Source: Aegilops tauschii subsp. strangulata (lineage: Eukaryota > Streptophyta > Magnoliopsida > Poales > Poaceae). From it: DNA of 64,000 bases. The position numbers and the translations under genes were made by a program. Below, one piece after another: positions 57,139 through 64,000 of this stretch. Position 1 is the stretch's first letter; each line of letters begins with the position of its first letter. A model generated the notes under the pieces. The model was not told the DNA's origin, searched no databases, and worked only from the letters and a program-made list of their open reading frames with translations. The stretch covers positions 238,616,622 to 238,680,621 of the forward strand of contig NC_053039.3 in the NCBI RefSeq assembly GCF_002575655.3, given 5' to 3'.

Positions 57139-58778
57139 GGGCATCTTCAACGGCAACCTATAAATTTCCTTCCGCATCTGTCCGCAAACAGCGGGGGACC
57201 AATCCACAGACATGGATGCGGGTGGCCGTCATCCAACGCTGCCCGCATACATTTCAAACACTATTAGAACAACCGGACAAAATTCGTGCAAACATGGCTG
57301 GATTTTCATACAAATCGGACGAAGTTCATGCAAACACGGCGGATTTTCATTAGATTTCGTATAAACATGACGAAATTCATTACATTTCAAAGATAGTTCA
57401 ACTAAAAGCGGTGCTCATCTCACTCCTAAACTAAAAGATTATCGTCGCCCGTTCCCCGTCTCTGGCCATGAGCCCCAAAAATGAAGCTTTGCCTTCTCTA
57501 GCTTCGCCTCCGAAGCCCCAGGAACTGAAGCTGTCCGCCTTCATGTCGCCACCAAGCAACTAATCGGCGACGATGCTCAGCCCGCTAAGCTTAGCGTTGA
57601 CGGGAGGGGACGAGCGGTGGCCTTTCTGGGACCAGAGCAGCGACGGCCTCCATGCACTACTCTTCCTCGCTGTTGGTGGCGCGCGCGAACGTGACGGCTT
57701 CGTGGTCGTGGTGGCGGGGCGTGGCCTCGACGGAGCCAGGGATGTCGTCCTCATCATCGATCACCCCGAACACCTTGTCCACCAGCTCATCGCACTCCTT
57801 ATATGCGGCCGCCATCTCCGGGTACCGCCAACGGGCGAGGCGTATCTCGCGGGCGGAGCGGTAGGAGTCGAGCAGCGCCGCCTGCTCCGCTAGGTCCTCG
57901 TCCGGCGCGATCGCCCTGCCGGCGAGCTGCTCCTCCACCTGCAGGTGCTCCTGGGGGAGTTGGTGGTTGTAAGCGGCATCGGCCTGCACCTCCCGGAACT
58001 GCTCCTCTCGCTCCTCCCGCACCATGTCCATGTAACGGGCATGAGCCTCGCCGATGGTCATGGTGCAATGCACCGGCGAGGGTAGCGTGGACGAGGAGGC
58101 TGACGCCGGCTCGTCGGCGGCAACGCCCTCCATACGTCGCAGTCCTCCGGCTGAAGCAGGCAGCAATGGCAGCCATCTCCTTCTTCTGCTCCAGCGCCAG
58201 CCCATCCCCGAGAACTTTGGCGCGAGGAATCCATTGTGGGAGTGGTGCGGAGAGGGATCGGGGCAGATGACTGCGGCTATGGTCATGGCAGCAGTTTATA
58301 TAGCAATGATGGGCGACAGAGGGACGGACGAGTGGAGCGAGAGTAGCCGCCTAGGCAACCGTGAGTCATTAATGTGGGCGGCAGACAGACGGACGACGTG
58401 TCATTTGATCACGAATCACGTGCACCAGGAAGCAACGTCGGCGACGCTCTCTCAGCCGACGCGCTGCTTCAATGCCGACGCCAGTGAGCGGTCGCGTTCG
58501 CTCTGGCCGGACATGAATGCGGGCAATGACGTTCTAGAGCGGTGTTGATCGTTTCGGACAGAAAGCACGCGAGGGAGTGGGTTTGGATAGGTCAGGACGG
58601 TCAGAAGCGGACGTGGCAGCGGTCCAAACTTCTGCAAAGCCTCCTCACGTTTGTCTTCGGTTTGCGGGCAAAAATACATAAGGACCGTCATACAAACCGA
58701 TACAGGTCCATATTAAATGGCTTCCACGGTCTAGAGAGCGCGGCCCGCAAGGTTCGAGGGTCGTTGGGGATGCCCTTA
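57136..58778 (-). mobile_element. PIF/Harbinger element 2, TSD TTA
   Basis: The element 57139-58775 (1637 bp) has terminal repeats GGGCATCTTCAACGGC and CGTTGGGGATGCCC, flanked by TTA (57136-57138 and 58776-58778). Its subterminal sequences (GGACATGGATGCGGG-type, CATACATTTCAAACAC) parallel those of element 1. It lacks a transposase. Confidence 0.85.
57657..58286 (-). CDS. Unrecognised ORF in Harbinger element 2
   Basis: This is a 209-codon minus frame. From about residue 76 (MTIGEAHARYMDMVREEREE) it is acidic and helical (EVQADAAYNHQLPQEHLQVEEQLAG, ARWRYPEMAAAYKECDELVD), a possible coiled coil. The N-terminal part is low complexity, so an internal start at the MTIGEA methionine is plausible. 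I recognise no domain and no catalytic motif. It is perhaps a degraded ORF1-type accessory or a captured fragment. Confidence 0.3.
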   Translation of the reverse strand: MTIAAVICPDPSPHHSHNGFLAPKFSGMGWRWSRRRRWLPLLPASAGGLRRMEGVAADEPASASSSTLPSPVHCTMTIGEAHARYMDMVREEREEQFREVQADAAYNHQLPQEHLQVEEQLAGRAIAPDEDLAEQAALLDSYRSAREIRLARWRYPEMAAAYKECDELVDKVFGVIDDEDDIPGSVEATPRHHDHEAVTFARATNSEEE

Positions 58779-58783
58779 GAATC

Positions 58784-59023
58784 TCTTTGATTCACGGGAT
58801 TCCCAGAATGTGGGAAGAGAGTACTTTCGTTGGAGTACTCTCTTGTACCTACAGGATTACAAAACTATAGGAATTTGGATGGAAGAGTGTCTGATAGCAC
58901 CAAAAAGGAAAAATAATTCTATGTAAAAATTCCTAATAATTCCAATCATGCTAATCAAACGACCACCGGAGAGAAAAATTCTAAGGATCTAAATACTGTA
59001 AAATTCATTGGAACCAAAGGAGC
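58784..59023. mobile_element. Probable MITE
   Basis: About 240 bp between CTCTTTGATTCACGGGATTCC and its loose inverted counterpart CATTGGAACCAAAGGAG. It is AT-rich, with no coding potential. The TSD is not clear. Confidence 0.4.
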
Positions 59024-59108
59024 CGTAAGTTGACACGCTGCGCTCGGGCTCTGCAAGAGTAAGGAAAAGAATAGAGAAATGTTTTGAAAGAAACGAATAT
59101 GCAATTCG

Positions 59109-59486
59109 GAGCCGAGCTCATCTACACCCTATGAACAGTAAAATCAAAATAAATACCAAAGAATTCAAAATTTTCCATATCTTTTTGTGGTGAGAGATGC
59201 TAGAGTGTGTGATGTTCGTGCCAAATTTTAGAGCATTTGGACATCTGAGTAGCTCTCAGCAAAAAAGACAAATTCAGGTCCGAATAATACAAAACGTAAA
59301 CTTTTTCAGACCCCGAAATTGTCTTATTTGCTGAGAGCTACTTAGATGTCCAAATACTCTGAAATTTGGCATGAACAACACGCACTCAAGCATCTTTCAC
59401 CACAAAAAAATTCAGAATTTTTTGAATTTGTTTTGTATTTTTAACGATTTTACGTCCACTCCCGGGCTCATCCGAGCACGGGAGCC
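59109..59486. mobile_element. Near-palindromic MITE (about 378 bp)
   Basis: The ends GAGCCGAGCTCATC and GGCTCATCCGAGCACGGGAGCC are imperfect inverted repeats. The interior is a long palindrome: about 59135-59290 pairs with 59305-59452 (for example GCATTTGGACATCTGAGTAG against CTACTTAGATGTCCAAATAC), with a short AT-rich loop. Ends of this type occur in grass Mutator-like MITEs, but I see no 9-bp TSD. Confidence 0.6.
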
Positions 59487-60138
59487 AAAACGGCCCGTCC
59501 GAACTGCTATATAAAGATCTGTTTTAGGAGCTCCGTTGAACAAGATTAAACGGGATACGATAAATGCAACTTAGCCCGCCAAGCTTAGAACACAATGCTT
59601 AGCTAAATATAAACATATTTTTTGAATTGCCATACGTGGAGAACTAAGTGGTAAATGGAGAGACAAAACTGCTTGCTGACCCACAAGCACCCGCTTCATC
59701 TAAAACACAGAAATTTCACAAGAAAAATACAATTCCTGCAGAATTCAAGAAAATTTCACGTGTTCCAAACAACGCTCTAGAAGCCTTCTTCACAAATCGG
59801 TATGTTCATAACTCTGGTCCTAAAGCTGGTACAGCACCGTATCATACATTCTAGCCAGATAAATGTATATTCATGAATAAACTTCGCAATGTAATTAATA
59901 AACAGGCTACAGCCATCAACATGTCTGCTGTAATTTAATTAATTAGGACGCAATAAAATATGTTCAGTAAGCATCGCCATAATAATCAAGAAACCAGCAG
60001 CAGCCGTCAGCCAGTTTGCTGCATTTTAACTAGGATAAGGTAAGTTCGTCAGTAAGCTTCGCCATAGCACTAAATAAACTAGCTAGTGGACTCCACGGGT
60101 ATATTCGACTGAATAATGAAAACAGCAAGATAACTACA
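59487..60138. other. Downstream flank of the TRAUCO-like gene
   Basis: AT-rich. A 68-codon plus frame (59648-59854) matches nothing. Part of the segment next to 60138 is probably the 3' UTR of the minus-strand gene; I could not fix a polyadenylation site. Short duplicated phrases (CAGTAAGCATCGCCATA / CAGTAAGCTTCGCCATA at 59967 and 60050) suggest a small local duplication. Confidence 0.45.
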
Positions 60139-62903
60139 CTAACCAGCCTTTTCAGCATTACCATTTTCAGCAGGTCCCTCGTTCTTCAGCTCATATGCCT
60201 GGTAAGGCACCTCGCTCATTGGCCGAGGGACAGGACGGCCTGCGAAGTCTTCAGGAAAGAACGTGAAATCAGGCCCAAAGTTGAACCTGACCTCACAATT
60301 CGGCTCATCAGGCAGTGAGTACATTGATGCAGCTGGGTAGTAGCGCCCTCCAGGAATATCCTCAAAGGCCGTGCCTTGGCATACCCCGTTCTTGAAGTAA
60401 ACTATCTCACTTCCTACATTTGCAGTTAGATTGAAGTCAATAACAAGACAACAGGCCCTATGTATAGAGTTTGGAGAAGTTGGAAGCAGGAAGTGCAAGG
60501 GCAAGACAACAATAGCTGGGATTCTTTATTTCAAAATGCAAAAACACCAAGGAAACACTTTCCTTACAGGGTCTGTTGACTGTATATGTACTGAACACCC
60601 CAATATTGAATATTGATCTACAATAGGGTAACTAAATCCTTGTAAACATAACAGTGAAATTTCTGATTTCACTAATGATGCAAGACATGAAGGTGCTATG
60701 ATAGACTAGATATGCAAAAATGCGTGAACAAGAAATTAACCACAACGTCATAAACTTTGAATTCTCATACCAATGGGCTAACAAAGACATGGTTTGACTG
60801 AGAATCAGGAATGTGCAGAAGCAAGCGAACCAGCATAACTATGATGTGCCGGAAAAGCAGATGATACATTCTTATGAAGGGGTGGTAAGTAGTGGAGTCC
60901 ACTGTGCAGAAGGGGGCAGCAAAGGTCAGAATTGCAAAGCTTTTCGTGGAACATGGACATTGCTAGCTTACATTTTGATATCTGAAACAATATACACCAT
61001 CCCTAACAAAAACTAATTTAGTAAATTCATATAAGAATTGAGAAACTTGTATGAATTGCAACTGCTGCGTTTTAGAAGATGCCATTTGACATATGCCACT
61101 TGATTGATTTTCTTTTTATGCTTTAGTCAATGGACAGTATGCTGCATCCATCATCATGCTTCTGCATCAAATGCCACTCCATACTTCAAAGGAAATAATA
61201 TCATCTATTAGGTTGACTAGGTGACTATCTATGGGAAATATAACAATATGAGTGAGTGAAATGAAATTAACGACGCATTTGGTTCCTGCTCATGTAATGT
61301 AATGGGTTTCGGTATAGGTAAGTGCCGCTTCTGATTCTTTTTTACGGGATATTGACTTTGTTTGGTTCGTTCGGTCCTGTTCGGTTTCCTAATCACCTTC
61401 CGCTCAGCTTGTTTCGACTTTGCGAAACCGCACATTGGAAATCACTACTACGGAAGACGTAGTATGCAAACCAAACGCATTCTGCACTTCCGGAAAGCGT
61501 GGGAATTGGAAACCGCACCAAATTCGCCGAACCAAACACATCGTAAGTTCTAGCATGTGCAATGGAGATTTGGAACACATATAAGTATCGCAGTGCCAAA
61601 ACAGGTATTTGGAACTTGCATGAGCCATAAGGGTGAAAAGGACAGAATGCACCCAAATCAAAAAGGGGTGTGGTAGCTGCCAATGCAGTTGTGAAACATG
61701 GGCAGTACAAGAACAAATGACAAATGACATAGGTGCATAATTGCTGCATACGATGATCTATAAACTTTTCTAGTATCATAACTAACATACATACAAAATC
61801 AAGTAGCCCATATATTCACATTGAAAAATTACTCTCTTGAATATGTTATCCTAAAACCTAAGTACTCCATTCCTGCAGTTTAGCATAAAGGATGAACATA
61901 TGAAGAGGAACCTTAAGAAAGATTACTCACCAGGAACAGGATCCGGCGTCTTTTTCTCATCCTTGAGACCTTGTGCATGGAAAGGCATTCCCTTGTACTT
62001 AACCAGGTCAGGTTGTTTGGGCTCATACAGCTCGCCCTGAGGCAGAGAAATGTAGAAGCCCAGAATATCTCCTTCGCCGTATCCTTCATCGGCATACTTA
62101 TCCCTCCAGGCCTTGTACACCTTGGAGCCATCGACGCTGCGGTAACTGAAACCAAAGCTGTCGCAACCCACAGGTGTCTGGATGTCAGCCTTGTTGGTGG
62201 CCCAGCCGAGACGGGTGGCGCCGGAGCTACCAAGGTGCATGACCTTGACCTCAAAATACCAAGCACCGGATGCAATGCCACGGGTGGCACGTATCATTCG
62301 GTAGCCCTTGGTGCTGCCTGCGGTTAGGCGATCCTCCGAGACCTCGATCTTCTCGGACTTGTAGACACGCGAGAGGAGCACAGGCAGTTCAGGCCCGTCG
62401 TCGTTGCGTTCGGCCGCGAGGCGGGGTGCCGGGGTGAGGAGGAACTCGTCCTCGCCACAGGAGGGCCTGGGGCGGCCGCCTCCGCTGGCGCCGGCGCCGC
62501 CGGCGACGGCGTGGCCGGGCGGCTTGGCCTTCTTCTTCCCCTTGCGGGAGTTGGGCCTGGTCCAGACGCAGTTGCCGCCCTTCTTCTTGGACTTCTTGGT
62601 CGGCGGGGCCGGGGGCGCGAGGGTCATGTGCTTCCTGGCGGCGCCCGAGGGGTCGTTGATCCCGTCGTCCTCGGCGTCATCCACGGCCGCCGCGTAGAGC
62701 GGGGCGACGGCGGAAACGTCGGCGTCGGAGGCGGTGGCGGCGTCGGAGAAGGGGGTCTCTGGATCCGCGGCGGAGGCGGGGGTGTCGGGGAGGTTGGGGG
62801 TCCTGGCGGCGGCTTCGGGGGTCGGGGCGTCGGTGGGCGGCAGGAGCAGGTCGGAATCGGACGGCGGCAACATCGCGGGCGAGGGAAAGGAGGCGTCGGC
62901 CAT
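60139..62903 (-). CDS. TRO: TRAUCO/ASH2R: SPRY-domain subunit of the COMPASS-like H3K4 methyltransferase complex
   Basis: This minus-strand gene has two exons: 62903-61931 and 60413-60139. The 1517-bp intron has GTGAGT and TGTAG borders and leaves a continuous 415-residue frame. Residues 1-100 are Pro/Ala/Asp-rich; 102-130 hold basic, nuclear-localisation-like clusters ([16 protein letters not shown]). The SPRY domain spans about 175-370, with [41 protein letters not shown] and, across the splice, [11 protein letters not shown] and [13 protein letters not shown]. The tail [16 protein letters not shown] is typical of plant ASH2 proteins. In this family the SPRY region joins RbBP5, WDR5 and DPY30 homologues and stimulates trimethylation of H3K4 in the nucleus. 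I see no PHD finger. All motifs are intact, so it is probably functional. It is the only ordinary gene in the window. Confidence 0.95.
61271..61543. mobile_element. MITE (Tourist-like) in the intron of the TRAUCO gene
   Basis: A 273-bp insert has ends CGACGCATTTGGTTC and GAACCAAACACATCG (12 of 15 inverted matches) and TAA on both sides (61268-61270 and 61544-61546). This fits a Tourist/PIF-Harbinger MITE. It lies inside the intron, away from the splice sites. Confidence 0.6.
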
Positions 62904-63300
62904 CCGGGGAAGAGGAGCTGTAGGGAGCTGGGGATGGGGAAGCGGCTCCAGGTCGAGGGTTTGGGTGTGATTTGGGTGGCGAGGGTTTCGATTTTGCCTG
63001 GGTTTTGTTGGGGTTCAGGGGGGTCGCGAGCAGGAGCGCGGCGCCAAAGCTTCCTTTTTCTGGTTCGTGCTGCGGGGCGGGGATGGCGACGAGTTCACAT
63101 GTCATCGGCGGCAGCGCGCTCGCGAGGAGCAACGGCAACGCCCGAGGCCGGAGACGTGAGCACCCCGCACGCACAGGCACAAACAAGTCCTACGCCCGTG
63201 GCTCGTCGTCATCCCATCTGCCTGCCTACTCTCTCTTTTCTTTCTAACACGGAAAGGGACTTATTATCGAGTGCGGCGATTGGATGCCACGCTTATTTTT
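62904..63300 (-). promoter_or_regulatory. Upstream region and 5' leader of the TRAUCO gene
   Basis: GC-rich near the ATG and AT-rich beyond 63235. A minus-strand CCAAT (complement of ATTGG, 63280-63284) lies about 380 bp from the ATG. Other ATGs in this region would start upstream frames if transcription began far upstream, so the start site is probably close to the coding region. I see no clear TATA box, as is common for housekeeping chromatin genes. Confidence 0.35.
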
Positions 63301-64000
63301 TGCATTGTAGGCTATGTTTGGTAGCAAAGTATTGCAAAAACCATAGTATTGCAAAACTGCAATATTTTAGCATGTAGGCACAAGATACCACAGTTTTGAC
63401 AGAACAAAGTATTTTAAAGTATTGAGAATACTGTGACATGTTTGGTTAGTGCTTGTATGCATCAACGTAACTTAGCTAGCTATAGTCGTTCGACGACACG
63501 TACGCATGGCGGCATGGGTTCCAGCGAGCTCGTCAGGGTGGAGCGCATGGGGCACATCGTGGTGCCATTCATGTTGGCGGCGGTCACGAGCAATGCGTGC
63601 TGGATGAGCAGCAGCTAGCAAGGTCACGGCATGGCGGCGGCTACACGGCCCGTGGCAAAACAGCACGCATACAACACATCTTTGACCAGCAGTAGCACAC
63701 AACCAGGAGTGCGCAGGGCACATTCGAGCTCGGACAACAGTGCGTTGGGGGTTCGCGGAGCAGCCAGTACCGCGACCATGGCGTGAGTTGGCCAGCGGGG
63801 CAACCAGCTGCTTGGGGGCATGGGGCGTAGGAGCAGATAGGGAGGAGCGCAAGCGGCAGTACCAATGGACACCGGTTTTTCTCTTCATCGTCGTCTCTCA
63901 GTTTATCCATGTCTGCCCATGGAGAAGATCTGAAAAACAGGCAGGGGCGACACCTAGGGAGCGAGGAAGATACAAACGTCGTTTTTCCGCTCGCTCTGTT
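63301..64000. other. Right end of window, no convincing gene
   Basis: 63305-63440 contains repeated TATGTTTGGTAGC / CATGTTTGGTTAG and GTATTGCAAAAC phrases, probably a decayed MITE. 63450-64000 is GC-rich, with frames of up to 138 codons on the minus strand and 61 on plus, none with a recognisable domain. A gene whose body lies right of the window cannot be excluded. Confidence 0.4.

Noticed and set aside
60414..60504. Upstream part of the frame that contains exon 2 of the TRAUCO gene, with an ATG at 60504
   Set aside because: A clean TGTAG acceptor at 60418-60414 continues the SPRY domain in phase with exon 1; the extra residues before it are intron.
63472..63888. 138-codon minus frame at the right end
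   Set aside because: Cys/His/Arg-rich composition without a motif, in GC-rich DNA with comparable frames on both strands.

Overview
This window looks like a piece of a large grass genome, most likely Triticeae (wheat, Aegilops or barley relatives). The reasons are the two solo LTRs of BARE/Angela type, Sabrina-like and Fatima-like gypsy LTRs, CACTA, Harbinger and MITE families of grass type, and one ordinary plant gene whose protein is clearly an ASH2/TRAUCO SPRY protein. About 90 percent of the sequence is transposable elements, mostly broken, nested and often non-autonomous. Family names were recognised from memory and were not checked against a database; target-site duplications (TSDs), termini and reading frames were read directly. 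Layout: 1-24293 is one minus-strand Ty3/gypsy element (A) that runs off the left edge. It was split by two later insertions. Element B (628-7161, TSD GGGTC) has 0.9-kb LTRs and gag-protease with a collapsed reverse transcriptase. Element C (7298-19570) has 4.05-kb LTRs around 4.2 kb of non-coding DNA, like a LARD. When both are removed, the integrase of A reads through the two breakpoints. 24294-38715 is a DNA-transposon-like composite. It has long inverted arms (24294-28220 against 30120-31920 plus 36805-36940), a 0.5-kb tandem array, 35-bp and 30-bp minisatellites, a pseudogene interrupted only by TAG codons, a CACTA terminus at 30108, and an apparently intact three-exon B3-domain gene (37413-38058). 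The right arm is interrupted by element D (31921-36804, TSD CACAG), a near-perfect palindrome of a gypsy LTR with 1.9-kb arms. 38716-47340 is a 5'-truncated copia element whose LTR carries an array of palindromic TCGGTNCCACCGA motifs and a nested non-autonomous Sabrina-like element (42301-46791, TSD GGTGT). From 47500 to 54000 there are two L1-type LINE 3' fragments, a MITE and two BARE/Angela solo LTRs (TSDs ACCAT and CTTCC). From 54399 to 58775 there are two clear PIF/Harbinger elements and one probable one between them. From 58784 to 59486 there are two further MITEs. The gene space is at the right end. A two-exon minus-strand TRAUCO/ASH2R gene (60139-62903, 415 aa) would encode a core subunit of the COMPASS-like H3K4 methyltransferase complex, and it has a MITE in its intron. 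The last 0.8 kb shows no convincing gene.
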